NCBI RefSeq assembly: GCF_900107725.1
Contig: NZ_FNQO01000005.1
Location: forward strand, 101,345 to 165,344
Source of the DNA: Microbulbifer marinus
Lineage (GTDB): Bacteria > Pseudomonadota > Gammaproteobacteria > Pseudomonadales > Cellvibrionaceae
Direction of reading: 5' to 3'
DNA length: 64,000 nucleotides
Positions within the stretch are counted from its first letter, which is position 1; each line of letters starts with the position of its first letter. Positions 42,278 to 50,913 of this stretch are shown here, in pieces. Under the pieces are notes generated by a model that saw nothing but the letters and a program-made list of their open reading frames with translations, did not search any database and was not told the DNA's origin. The position numbers and the translations under genes are program-made.

Positions 42278-44520
42278 TACTGCTCCTCCGTAGCCTGAAA
42301 GAATCGCAGTCGATTCGCATTGCTCACCACCGTCACCGAGGAAAACGCCATTGCCGCGCCGGCAATCACCGGGCTCAGCAGTGCACCGGTAAACGGGTAG
42401 AGAACGCCGGCCGCGATCGGAATACCGAGCGTGTTGTAAATGAAGGCGCCGAACAGGTTCTGCTTAATATTGCGCAGCGTCGCCCGAGACAGTTCGATCG
42501 CGTTCGCGACACCGTGCAGTGACGAGCGCATCAAGGTGATATCGGCGGTCTCGATCGCGACGTCGGTACCGGCGCCGATGGCGAAGCCCACGTCGGCGCG
42601 CGCCAGCGCCGGTGCATCGTTGATGCCGTCGCCGGCCATGCCGACCCGCTCACCTTTTTTCAGCAATTCGCCGACGATTTTTTCCTTGTCCTCCGGCAAC
42701 AGCTCCGCGTGCACCCGGTCGATGCCGAGCTGCTGCGCTACCGCCTCGGCGGTGGCGCTGCTGTCACCGGTCAGCATCTCGATGCGCAATCCCAGCCGCA
42801 GCAGCCGCGCGATCGCAGCCTTGGCATCGTCGCGAATCGGATCGGCCACCGCGATAAGGCCGGCAGCATCACCATCCACCGCCGCATACATGGCGGTGCG
42901 TCCCAGATCTGCCAGTTCATTCGCGCGCTCGTGCCAAGCGGCAATATCGATGTTCTCGCGCTGCATCAGCTTGCGGTTGCCGAGCAGTATTTTCTTACCG
43001 TTCACGGTGCCGCGCACGCCGTGGGCGGTGATCGCCTCGAAATCGCTGAGTGGCAGCAACTCGAGTTCCCTGTCCCGCGCCGCGGCGACCACCGCCTCCG
43101 CCAGCGGGTGTTCGGAGCCCTGCTCCAGGCTGGCGAGCAGTGCGAGCAGTTCGTCGGCATCGCCATCGGTGTCGAGATCCGTCAGCTTGGGCGCGCCCTC
43201 GGTGAGCGTGCCGGTCTTGTCCACCACCAGCGTGGTCAGGTTGCTGGCCTGCTGCAGTGCCTTGCCGTTGCGCACCAGCACGCCGTACTCGGCGCCCTTG
43301 CCGACGCCGACCATCACCGACATCGGTGTGGCCAGGCCCAGGGCGCAGGGACAGGCGATGATAAGAACCGAAGTCAGCACCACCAGCGTATGCGCCGCGC
43401 GCGGATCCGGCCCCCAGTTGAACCAGACGAGCGCTGCAGCGATAGCGATGATCATCACCGTCGGCACAAAGATCGCCGAGATCTTGTCGGCCAGCCGCGC
43501 GATCGGCACGCGCGAGCTCTGCGCGTTTTTGACCATCTCGATGATTTGCGCCAGCCGCGTCTCGGCGCCGACCTTCTCCGCCTCGAACAGCAGGGTGCCA
43601 TTCTTGTTCAAGGTGCCCGCCGACAGCGTATCGCCCTCGCCTTTTTTCACCGGCACCGGCTCGCCGGTGAGCATGGATTCGTCCACCAGGCTACTGCCCT
43701 CCAGCACCTGGCCGTCCACCGGAATTTTCTCGCCCGGGCGCACCCGCAGGCGGTCGCCCTTCTGCACTTGCTCCAGCGGAATATCCACTTCGCGCCCGTC
43801 GCGCAGCACCCGCGCGGTCGGGTCCTGCAGCTGCAGCAGCTTTTCCACCGCCGCGCTGGTGCGGCCGCGCGCACGCAGCTCCAGCGCCTGGCCCAGGTTG
43901 ATCAGGCCGATAATCATCGCGCTGGCCTCGAAGTAGACGTGGCGCGCCGCCTCCGGCAGTAACTGTGGCAGCAGCACCACCAGCATCGAAAAGGCCCAGG
44001 CGGTGCCGGTACCCAGCGCGACCAGCGTGTCCATATTGGCGTTGTGGTGGCGGAAGGCCCGCCAGGCACCACTGAAAAAGTGGCCACCGCAAAACACCAG
44101 CACCGCGAGCGTCAGCAGGCCGACAGCGCCCCAGGCCAGTTGCTGGGCCAGTGTATTCACCATCATCTCGCCGGTCAGCAGACCCCAGGCCATCAGCGGC
44201 AGGCCCAGTCCCAGCGCGAGGGCCGAGCGCCACAGCAGCTGGTGATAATGACGCTGCTCCTCGGCCCGTTGCTGTTCGCGTAACTCGCGCTCGCTGCTGC
44301 GTACCGGCTCGGCACCGTAACCGGCCTCCTCCACCGCCGCGACACAGGTTTCGGCACTGGCGCCGCCGCGCACGGTCAATGTCTGATCGGCGAGATTGAC
44401 CCGCGCCTCGTCGACGCCGGGCACTTTCTGCAGCGCGCCTTCGATTTTGTTGACACAACCCGCGCAGCTGGCGCCCTGCAGGCGGAATGTCTGCGCCGGT
44501 AATTCGGATTCTTTTGCCAT
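42277..44520 (-). CDS. copA: Copper-translocating P1B-type ATPase
   Basis: A 747-residue heavy-metal P-type ATPase. Start ATG 44520 (GGAGAG upstream) rather than the longer frame. One N-terminal metal-binding domain with GASCAGC (Cys19, Cys22), the CPC motif in [16 protein letters not shown], the phosphorylation site DKTGTLTEG, the SEHPLAEA motif and [16 protein letters not shown] plus downstream YN and MxxSS-type motifs ([29 protein letters not shown]) fit Cu(I)/Ag(I) export. It expels copper from the cytosol to the periplasm. Middle gene of a three-gene operon with the DUF318 permease before and the cupredoxin after. Confidence 0.95.
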   Translation of the reverse strand: MAKESELPAQTFRLQGASCAGCVNKIEGALQKVPGVDEARVNLADQTLTVRGGASAETCVAAVEEAGYGAEPVRSSERELREQQRAEEQRHYHQLLWRSALALGLGLPLMAWGLLTGEMMVNTLAQQLAWGAVGLLTLAVLVFCGGHFFSGAWRAFRHHNANMDTLVALGTGTAWAFSMLVVLLPQLLPEAARHVYFEASAMIIGLINLGQALELRARGRTSAAVEKLLQLQDPTARVLRDGREVDIPLEQVQKGDRLRVRPGEKIPVDGQVLEGSSLVDESMLTGEPVPVKKGEGDTLSAGTLNKNGTLLFEAEKVGAETRLAQIIEMVKNAQSSRVPIARLADKISAIFVPTVMIIAIAAALVWFNWGPDPRAAHTLVVLTSVLIIACPCALGLATPMSVMVGVGKGAEYGVLVRNGKALQQASNLTTLVVDKTGTLTEGAPKLTDLDTDGDADELLALLASLEQGSEHPLAEAVVAAARDRELELLPLSDFEAITAHGVRGTVNGKKILLGNRKLMQRENIDIAAWHERANELADLGRTAMYAAVDGDAAGLIAVADPIRDDAKAAIARLLRLGLRIEMLTGDSSATAEAVAQQLGIDRVHAELLPEDKEKIVGELLKKGERVGMAGDGINDAPALARADVGFAIGAGTDVAIETADITLMRSSLHGVANAIELSRATLRNIKQNLFGAFIYNTLGIPIAAGVLYPFTGALLSPVIAGAAMAFSSVTVVSNANRLRFFQATEEQ

Positions 44521-44591
44521 ATCGCTCTCCAGCAATGCAATCGACGGCGGCAAGGTTAAAACCTTGCCGCCGGGGCAGAGCAAGAAAAAAA

Positions 44592-45791
44592 TCAAACGGG
44601 TAACAGGGCGCCGATGACGAGCCACGCGAGCGCCAGAACGGCCAGGCCCAACAATATCTTTTCGCTGAGTTTATCGGTATTCAGTGACGGCAGCCCCTTG
44701 TCCCTGATTCGCCATATAAAGAAAAAAATGCTCAAGGCGAGAAAGGCCAGATTCAGAAACAGCGTGTAATCGACCTTGAAGAACTCCCGGTCGGTGACCC
44801 CCTTGCCACTGCTGGCTTCCGGCAGCAGGTCCAGTGCGGCGAAGCCGTAGTGCAATATCAGCGCACTGGCCACCAGGATGCACAGGAATATCGCCAGAAT
44901 ATACAGCGCCATCTTCCAGCCGTAGTACTGCGCCTGGACGCGCAGCACCGGCAGAACCACCAGATCACTGAAAATAAAGGCCATGATACCGGCGAAGGCG
45001 ACGCCGTTGTCGAATAGCACCGCCGCCAGCGGAATATTGCCCATGGAGCCGATGAAGGTAAAAAAGGCCGCGACCGGCCCCACCAGGCACTGCAGCAGTA
45101 CCTGCCAGAAGGCCGGGTCCTGTTCGCCGGCACCGACAAACAACGCCTGGAAAAATTCCCGCGGCACGAAGGCGGCGATGATGCCGGCCACGGTGAAGCC
45201 GATGGTGACGTCTTTCCACACCATCTTCCATTCCATCACGAAGCGGTTGGCGACCCGGCGCCAGCCGTCGCGCGAGCGGATCAGCTCTTTCCAGTCCGGC
45301 ACATCGCCGGAATCCTCGCTGCTCTGCGCTTCGCGGGCCTTGTCCCGCGCGTCCTCGGCGAGTTTTTTTGGATAGGTCCACCGCACCAGCAGCCACATCA
45401 GCAGGATCAGCAGTACCCCGCCGGCATATTCGCCAACGACGAACTGCCAGCCGAGAAACACCGCGATAACGATACCCAGTTCGATCACCAGATTGGTTGA
45501 TGCCAGCAGGAAAGCCAGCGACGGCACCAAGCCGGCGCCCTTGGCAAACAGCGCGCGGCTGGTGGCGAGCGCGGCGAAGGAGCAGGAACTGGAGATAAAG
45601 CCGAAGAAGGTCGCCAGCCCGACACTCTTCGGGCCGGTCTTGCCCATGCTCGAGCGCATCCGCTCGCGGGTCACGAAGACCTGAATCATGCTGCTGATCA
45701 GGTAGCCGAGGGCAAAGGCCCAGAAAGCCATCCAGAACAGGCCCAGCGTCGTGATCGCGGCCTGATGCCAGGTTTCGACAAACGCCTGCAT
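44592..45791 (-). CDS. DUF318/YraQ-family permease (SO_0444-like Cu/Zn efflux type)
   Basis: A 399-residue polytopic membrane protein. ATG 45791 is preferred to the start 72 nt upstream because it begins the first helix region ([20 protein letters not shown]). Family marks are [20 protein letters not shown] and the repeat-like [20 protein letters not shown] in the second half, with a soluble loop between. Related permeases are linked to copper, zinc or arsenic/organoarsenic efflux. Its position 72 nt before a copper ATPase gene argues for copper efflux here; substrate is inferred from context. Confidence 0.87.
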   Translation of the reverse strand: MQAFVETWHQAAITTLGLFWMAFWAFALGYLISSMIQVFVTRERMRSSMGKTGPKSVGLATFFGFISSSCSFAALATSRALFAKGAGLVPSLAFLLASTNLVIELGIVIAVFLGWQFVVGEYAGGVLLILLMWLLVRWTYPKKLAEDARDKAREAQSSEDSGDVPDWKELIRSRDGWRRVANRFVMEWKMVWKDVTIGFTVAGIIAAFVPREFFQALFVGAGEQDPAFWQVLLQCLVGPVAAFFTFIGSMGNIPLAAVLFDNGVAFAGIMAFIFSDLVVLPVLRVQAQYYGWKMALYILAIFLCILVASALILHYGFAALDLLPEASSGKGVTDREFFKVDYTLFLNLAFLALSIFFFIWRIRDKGLPSLNTDKLSEKILLGLAVLALAWLVIGALLPV

Positions 45792-45858
45792 CCGTCCCTG
45801 CTCCTTGTGCTGCGGTCGGGTTCGTCCCCCTGCCGCCATTCGCCGGCAGCCAGCCCTG

Positions 45859-45888
45859 AGCATAGCAACACCCTGAACCGGGGGTCAG
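45859..45888 (-). promoter_or_regulatory. Candidate promoter with spacer dyad for the permease-ATPase operon
   Basis: On the minus strand CTGACC (45888-45883), an 18-bp spacer, and TATGCT (45864-45859) form a plausible promoter; the spacer holds the dyad ACCC-CCGGTTCA-GGGT (45885-45870). A dyad in a long spacer is the plan of MerR/CueR-type promoters, but the arms do not match the CueR consensus ACCTTCC...GGAAGGT, so the regulator is open. Confidence 0.35.
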
Positions 45889-45954
45889 TCACAATAGCCT
45901 AACAACCAGTCCTGCCCCTGCGCAAAGGGCGGGGCGGAGTGATAGAATCGCGCC

Positions 45955-47292
45955 ATGAAACACCCTCTGCTCCCGGAAAGACCCCTTAGCATCTCCCCCA
46001 CTCTGGCCGCCACCCTCGGCCTGGAGGAGGCGGTATTGCTGACCGCGCTCGGCGACCTGCTGCCGTTCCTGTCGGTGGAGTCGCACCCGGGGCGCGACTG
46101 GTACACGGCCGACGGCGAGCAGCTGCACCAGCTGCTGCCCTTCTGGCAGCCGGCGGATATCCAGCGGGTGGCCACCAGCCTGCGCAACCAGGGCGCCCTG
46201 TTGCTGGGTTCGGCGCCTTACGGCAGCAGCGAACTGTTGAAGTTTGCCCTGCCCGGCGAGCACACCCGCCCGGCGCCGGCGGCCCCACAACAGCCGGCCC
46301 CGCAGGCGCCGGCAGCGCACAGCGCCAACACCATCGGCCCCGGCTGGCAGCCGGATGCGGAGACCATGGCGCGCATTGCCCAGCTCGGCGTACCCGAGCA
46401 CTTCGTGCGCGAGCAGTTGCCGGAGTTCGTCACCTACTGGCGCGAGCGCGGCGAGCCGCGTCACTCGTTCGGCTCCCTGTTCCTGAAGCAGGTCAAGAGC
46501 AAGTGGGAGGCGTTCCGCGCCACCGCGCAGCGCAAGCAGCCGCTGCCGCAGGACTGGCGCCCGAGTGAGGAGACGCTGCGCAAGCTGTCCGATGAGGGCG
46601 TGCCCAGCACTTTCGTGCGCCGCGGTCTGCAGCGCTTTGTCGATTACCACCGATCCAGCGGCAAGCAGTCCATCTCCTGGGACCTGGAGTTCAACGACTG
46701 GGTGATGGAAGACTGGGAAAAACAGGATGCGCCCTTTATCGAGAAGCGCAAGCCCACCGCCATGACCCGCGACTGGCAGCCCAGCGAGCACACCTGGGAG
46801 CAGCTTAGGCGCCTGGCGATCAACCCGAACTTCGCCGCCGAGGTGCTGCCGGAATTCATCTACAAATGGCTCGAGCGCGGCGGCCACAGCGCCCGCTGGG
46901 GTGAGCTGTTTATCGAGTACGCGCGCGAGGAGTGGGCCTACTACTGCCAGGGTATCGAGAAGAACCCGGTGGCCAAGCCCATCTCGCGCCACTGGCAGCC
47001 AGGTGGCGACTGCTTGAGCCACCTGGTCAACCAGTGTGAAATAGATCGCGACTTCGCGCTCTCGCTGGTGCCAGAATTCATCATTTACTGGCGCGGCCAG
47101 AACGCCGCGCGCAAAAGCTGGGACGCCGTCTTCGTGCGTCACGCACGCCACCAGTGGGCGGAGCGCAACAAGCTGGCAATAGGACATTCAAATGGCAAGC
47201 CGCAACACACCAACAACGACAACCAGCGCAGCGATAACCAAAGAACAAGGGACCGCTCGGTCCTCGACATCGTCACGGACACAGACTGGTAG
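45955..47292 (+). CDS. DnaT-like protein with four tandem DnaT C-terminal-type domains
   Basis: A 445-residue cytoplasmic protein. After an N-terminal region resembling the DnaT/winged-helix part (1-100) and a Pro/Ala-rich linker (104-121), it holds four units of about 65 residues, each opening with W(Q/R)P (Trp131, 201, 274, 347) and containing a (L/V)(P/Q)EF(V/I)xYW-type helix and a final W. E. coli DnaT has one such C-terminal domain, which binds ssDNA in primosome assembly. Four in a row is unusual. The next gene, overlapping by 101 bp, is a phage lambda-P-like helicase-loader. The pair may be a domesticated replication-restart module; function is inferred. Confidence 0.82.
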   Translation: MKHPLLPERPLSISPTLAATLGLEEAVLLTALGDLLPFLSVESHPGRDWYTADGEQLHQLLPFWQPADIQRVATSLRNQGALLLGSAPYGSSELLKFALPGEHTRPAPAAPQQPAPQAPAAHSANTIGPGWQPDAETMARIAQLGVPEHFVREQLPEFVTYWRERGEPRHSFGSLFLKQVKSKWEAFRATAQRKQPLPQDWRPSEETLRKLSDEGVPSTFVRRGLQRFVDYHRSSGKQSISWDLEFNDWVMEDWEKQDAPFIEKRKPTAMTRDWQPSEHTWEQLRRLAINPNFAAEVLPEFIYKWLERGGHSARWGELFIEYAREEWAYYCQGIEKNPVAKPISRHWQPGGDCLSHLVNQCEIDRDFALSLVPEFIIYWRGQNAARKSWDAVFVRHARHQWAERNKLAIGHSNGKPQHTNNDNQRSDNQRTRDRSVLDIVTDTDW

Positions 47293-47869
47293 CGGAGAGT
47301 CGCACGACGCGCTGCATGAAAAGAAGCGCGCGCTGAACGAGGTCTTCGGCCTGCTCAAACTCAGCTACCACAACCAGTTCAACTCGGCCTTCCCGGATAC
47401 CGAGACACTGAACCACGCCAAGCGTCTGTGGCTCGAGTCACTGAGTGCATTCTCTGCCGCAGAAATCGTCGCCGGTGCCAAGCGCGCCATCCGCCAGAGC
47501 GAGTACCTGCCCACGGTGCACAAGATGCTGCAGCTTTGCGCTGCCGGCGACAGCGGCCTGCCGGATGCGCGCGCCGCCTACCGCGAAGCCTGCAACGCGC
47601 CCAGCCCCAAGGCCAACCACAACTGGAGCCATCCGGCGGTTTATCACGCCGGGCGTGAATCCAACTGGTTCTTCCTGGCGAATAACTCAGAGTCGGTGGC
47701 CTATCCGGTCTTCGCCGAGCACTACCGCAAGATCTGCGCGCGGGTACTGGAAGGCGAGAAGCTGCCGGCGCCGGAACAGCTGCGACTGGAAGACAATCCC
47801 GGCAAGCCGCTGTCGAAGGAAGAAAATGCGCAGAAGATGGCGGCGCTGCGGGCCGAACTCGACCTCTAG
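47192..47869 (+). CDS. Replication protein P-like (phage lambda P family) helicase-loader-type protein
   Basis: A 225-residue protein resembling the phage lambda replication protein P family, which recruits the replicative helicase. It has an N-terminal Thr/Ser-rich low-complexity stretch (about 1-36), then KRALNEVFGLLKLSYHNQFN, FPDTETLNHAKRLWLESLSA and IRQSEYLPTVHKMLQLCAAG, typical of that family. It starts at ATG 47192 with AGGA upstream, inside the end of the DnaT-like gene (other frame). No integrase, capsid or other phage gene is near, so this looks like a long-resident chromosomal gene. A strong hairpin follows it. Confidence 0.82.
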   Translation: MASRNTPTTTTSAAITKEQGTARSSTSSRTQTGSGESHDALHEKKRALNEVFGLLKLSYHNQFNSAFPDTETLNHAKRLWLESLSAFSAAEIVAGAKRAIRQSEYLPTVHKMLQLCAAGDSGLPDARAAYREACNAPSPKANHNWSHPAVYHAGRESNWFFLANNSESVAYPVFAEHYRKICARVLEGEKLPAPEQLRLEDNPGKPLSKEENAQKMAALRAELDL

Positions 47870-47876
47870 AAAATAC

Positions 47877-47899
47877 CGGGAGCCGGTTTCCGGCTCCCG
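47877..47899 (+). terminator. Hairpin terminator after the replication-protein pair
   Basis: CGGGAGCCGG (47877-47886) and CCGGCTCCCG (47890-47899) form a perfect 10-bp stem with a TTT loop, eight bases past the stop codon. There is only a weak T tract further on (TTGTTTTT). Confidence 0.7.
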
Positions 47900-47971
47900 A
47901 TGAATACAATCTGATTCCGTTGTTTTTAGGGACGTTAAAAAAACACTCACGACAACCCAGCAGGTAATGCC

Positions 47972-48682
47972 ATGAATCGGCCACTCTTTCTGCTCGCGGT
48001 ACCCCTCCTGACTCTCAGTGCCCAGACGCGGGCCGACTTCTATTCACACAAATACGGCGGTATCGGCTACAGCGATGTGCAACTGCAGGGTTTCTGCAGC
48101 GGTGCAACCGGGTTTGTGCAACGCTTCAACATATCGGGGCAGACGGCCACTTCCGGCGCATGCAACGACTCCGGCAACGGCTGGAAAATCTACGGTGGCT
48201 GGCACTGGACGCCGTACCTGGCGGTCGAGGCCAGTTACCAGCAGCTGACCACTAGCGAACTCGACTTCCGCATCGACGGCGACGGCGGCGACTACCTGAC
48301 CTTCGCGGATGAAGTCGAAACCCGGCTGCTCAATACCTTCGCGGTTGGCCACTGGCCGGTTGCCGGGGGATTCAGCCTGTTCGGCAAGCTGGGCGGCGGC
48401 GTGTGGAATGCGGAACTTTCCGAGCGCCAGTCGGGCGAATTGTTCTTCCTTTATCAGGTCGGCCCGGATGCATTCGAGCCGCGGCTGACCGAAGTCAGCG
48501 GTCGTGCCGGGCGCAATGACAACGGCTTCCACTGGGGCTACGGTGCCGGCATCAGCTACAGCTATGGGAACGACTGGACGCTGCGGGCGGAGTGGGAAAC
48601 ATTCCGCGATATCAGCAACGACGAACTGCGCGGCGGCTTCGACGTCGAGGCCGCCACCGTCGGCTGGAGCATGCATTTCTGA
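47972..48682 (+). CDS. Outer-membrane beta-barrel protein (OmpA-transmembrane-like)
   Basis: A 236-residue small outer-membrane barrel. Signal peptide (LFLLAVPLLTLSAQTRA|DF), then FYSHKYGGIGYSDVQLQGFC, a GWKIYGGWHWTPYLAVEASY strand pair, FSLFGKLGGGVWNAEL, GFHWGYGAGISYSYGNDWTL and a final VGWSMHF ending in Phe. The plan is that of OmpA_membrane/OMP_b-brl proteins, without a periplasmic OmpA domain. Two Cys in the first loop (CSGATGF...GACNDSG) may form a disulfide. Role unknown; monocistronic. Confidence 0.87.
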   Translation: MNRPLFLLAVPLLTLSAQTRADFYSHKYGGIGYSDVQLQGFCSGATGFVQRFNISGQTATSGACNDSGNGWKIYGGWHWTPYLAVEASYQQLTTSELDFRIDGDGGDYLTFADEVETRLLNTFAVGHWPVAGGFSLFGKLGGGVWNAELSERQSGELFFLYQVGPDAFEPRLTEVSGRAGRNDNGFHWGYGAGISYSYGNDWTLRAEWETFRDISNDELRGGFDVEAATVGWSMHF

Positions 48683-48760
48683 CCCGCCCCTAATTTTTCC
48701 CGCTCGCGGCCATCCCGCACGATCACCAGCCGTGAATATTGCGTTACGCTTTTTCTAAAC

Positions 48761-48778
48761 TTGTCATAACTGCGACAC
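48761..48778 (+). promoter_or_regulatory. Probable Pho box upstream of phoX
   Basis: TTGTCATAACTGCGACAC matches 13 of 18 positions of the PhoB consensus CTGTCATAAATCTGTCAC; the first half is nearly perfect, the second weaker. It ends 62 nt before the phoX start. It predicts induction under phosphate limitation, which fits the phosphatase it precedes. Confidence 0.5.
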
Positions 48779-48840
48779 AGGATATTCGGCAGCATAAGCG
48801 CTATCGGCCATAACAACCGGATTCTGCAGCTGGAGAAAAC

Positions 48841-50769
48841 ATGCATAACGATGTCAAGAATCCCACGCGCCGCCAACTGTTCAAAGCAATCGGCGCCGCA
48901 ACGGCGGCCGGTGCTACGGCCGGCCTGCTGCCCGGTTGCGGCAAGAGTGCAAGACACACCCGCGAAAATCTGTCCTTTAGCGAAATTCCCCACACGCTGG
49001 ACGCCCGGCACCACCTGCCAAAAGAATACAGCGCCAACGTGCTGTTGCGCTGGGGCGATCCGCTGGTGGCAAGCGCTGGGTCATTCAATCCGGCGACACT
49101 GACCGCCAGCGAGCAGGAAAAGCGCTTCGGCTACAACAACGACTTTATCGGCTATATGCCGCTGGATGACAAAGCGGGGCCCGGTGAGGGCGAACACCAC
49201 TGCAGAAGCCGCAACAGCGCGCGCGGCCTGTTGTGCGTGAACCACGAATACACTCAACCGCACCTGATGTTCTCCGGCTATAACGACAAATACAGCGCCA
49301 CCCGCGGCGTCAGTGCGGAGCATGTTGCGGTGGAACAGGCCGCCTGCGGTCACACCGTCGTGGAAATCGAACAGACCGCAGATGGCTGGCAACCGGTGCT
49401 GAGCAGTCCCTATAACCGCCGCATAAGCCTGAATACGCCGATGCACATCGTCGGGCCGGCCGCCGGTGACCGCCGCCTGCAGACCGCTGCCGATTCGAGC
49501 GGCACCCGCGTCTTCGGTACCGTCGGCAACTGCGCCGGCGGCAAGACGCCCTGGGGCACGGTACTCATCGCCGAAGAGGGATTCGGCGGCGCCTTCCAGG
49601 GCGACCCGGACAATATCGCCGACCCGGTGGAATCCCTGAATCACCACGCCTTCGGCATCGCCCCCGACAACCGCAACTGGGGCGATCACGATCGCCGTTT
49701 CGACATCGGCGTCGAGCCACACGAGCCCAACCGCTTCGGCTGGATGGTCGAATACGACCCCTACGATCCGGATTCGACACCGCGCAAACTGACCAGCCTC
49801 GGTCGCTTCGAACACGAGGGTTTCACCCTTGTCAGTAAGCCCGGCCAGCCAATCGTCGCCTATGGCGGCGACGACGACGAGCACCAGTTTGTCTACCGCT
49901 ACGTCTCGAGCGACATATACAAGCCGGATGATTTTTCTCACAACCGCGACCTGTTGATCGACGGCACACTGTACGCCGCGCGGTTCGACGAAGGCGGCAG
50001 CGGCCGCTGGCTGCCGCTGTTATTCGGTCAGGGTCCACTGACCAGAGAGAATGGCTTCCGCAACCAGGCGGATGTGTTGATCGATGCGCGCCGCGCCGCG
50101 GCCCTGCTCGGCGCCACACCGATGGACCGTCCGGAGGACGTGGAAACCAACTCGGTCAACGACTGTACCTATGTGATGTTGACCAAGAACAAGAAGCGCG
50201 ACTCCGACGAAATCGACGCCGCCAACCCGCGCGCGCGCAACGCTACCGGTCATGTCTTGGAAATAGTTCCGCCGGGCCAATACGGACGGCGCGACCACAC
50301 CAGCGATACGTTCAAGTGGAACACATTCTTGCTGGGTGGCAATCCGAATGCGGAGAATCCGAACGAACGCGGCGCCTACGGCCAGCAGTTGCCGGGGGCC
50401 ATCTCCGCCAACGGCTGGTTTGCCAACCCGGACAATGTCGCCTTCGACCCGCGCGGCAATATGTGGATTGCGACCGACGGCTGCGAGGGTTTCGGTTTCC
50501 ACGACGGCCTCTGGGCCATGGCCACCGACGGTGAGCTGCGCGCCGCGCCCAAACATTTCTTCGGCTGCCCCCAGGGCGCCGAAGCCTGCGGCCCGGAGTT
50601 CACGCCGGACGGCAAGACGCTGTTTGTCGCGGTGCAGCACCCGGCGGACGGCGGCGGCTCGACCTTCGACAGGCCGCTGCATCGTTGGCCCGACAACGAC
50701 CCGGCACTGCCACCGCGACCGGCGGTATTGGCGATCCGCCGCCGGAACGGTAACGAGATCGGCAGCTGA
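48841..50769 (+). CDS. phoX: PhoX-type alkaline phosphatase (DUF839 family)
   Basis: A 642-residue Tat-exported protein (TRRQLFKAIGAATAAGATAG). PhoX enzymes are calcium/iron-dependent phosphatases widespread in marine bacteria. Family segments seen: RGLLCVNHEYTQPHLMF, TPWGTVLIAEEGFGGAFQGD, RFGWMVEYDPYDPDSTPRKL, KPGQPIVAYGGDDDEHQF and PDNVAFDPRGNMWIATDG. A Cys at the end of the signal (LLPGCGK) might instead make it a lipoprotein. GGAG precedes ATG 48841. Upstream lies a probable Pho box; pstS follows on the same strand with about 145 bp between. Confidence 0.91.
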   Translation: MHNDVKNPTRRQLFKAIGAATAAGATAGLLPGCGKSARHTRENLSFSEIPHTLDARHHLPKEYSANVLLRWGDPLVASAGSFNPATLTASEQEKRFGYNNDFIGYMPLDDKAGPGEGEHHCRSRNSARGLLCVNHEYTQPHLMFSGYNDKYSATRGVSAEHVAVEQAACGHTVVEIEQTADGWQPVLSSPYNRRISLNTPMHIVGPAAGDRRLQTAADSSGTRVFGTVGNCAGGKTPWGTVLIAEEGFGGAFQGDPDNIADPVESLNHHAFGIAPDNRNWGDHDRRFDIGVEPHEPNRFGWMVEYDPYDPDSTPRKLTSLGRFEHEGFTLVSKPGQPIVAYGGDDDEHQFVYRYVSSDIYKPDDFSHNRDLLIDGTLYAARFDEGGSGRWLPLLFGQGPLTRENGFRNQADVLIDARRAAALLGATPMDRPEDVETNSVNDCTYVMLTKNKKRDSDEIDAANPRARNATGHVLEIVPPGQYGRRDHTSDTFKWNTFLLGGNPNAENPNERGAYGQQLPGAISANGWFANPDNVAFDPRGNMWIATDGCEGFGFHDGLWAMATDGELRAAPKHFFGCPQGAEACGPEFTPDGKTLFVAVQHPADGGGSTFDRPLHRWPDNDPALPPRPAVLAIRRRNGNEIGS

Positions 50770-50913
50770 ACGGCAAGGCTTTTGTCCAGGCAGCCATTTC
50801 GACCTATTTAACGGGCGGCATCCGCGGGCTGCTAGAATTTCAAACGGTAGTAATGCCAACCGATCCATCAACCGACTCGCCCCCGGTGTCGGCCCGTTTG
50901 TCGAGGAACACGC

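Noticed and set aside
50770..50913. Possible Pho box before pstS (TTTTGTCCAGGCAGCCATT)
   Set aside because: Only the first half resembles the consensus; not distinguishable from chance.
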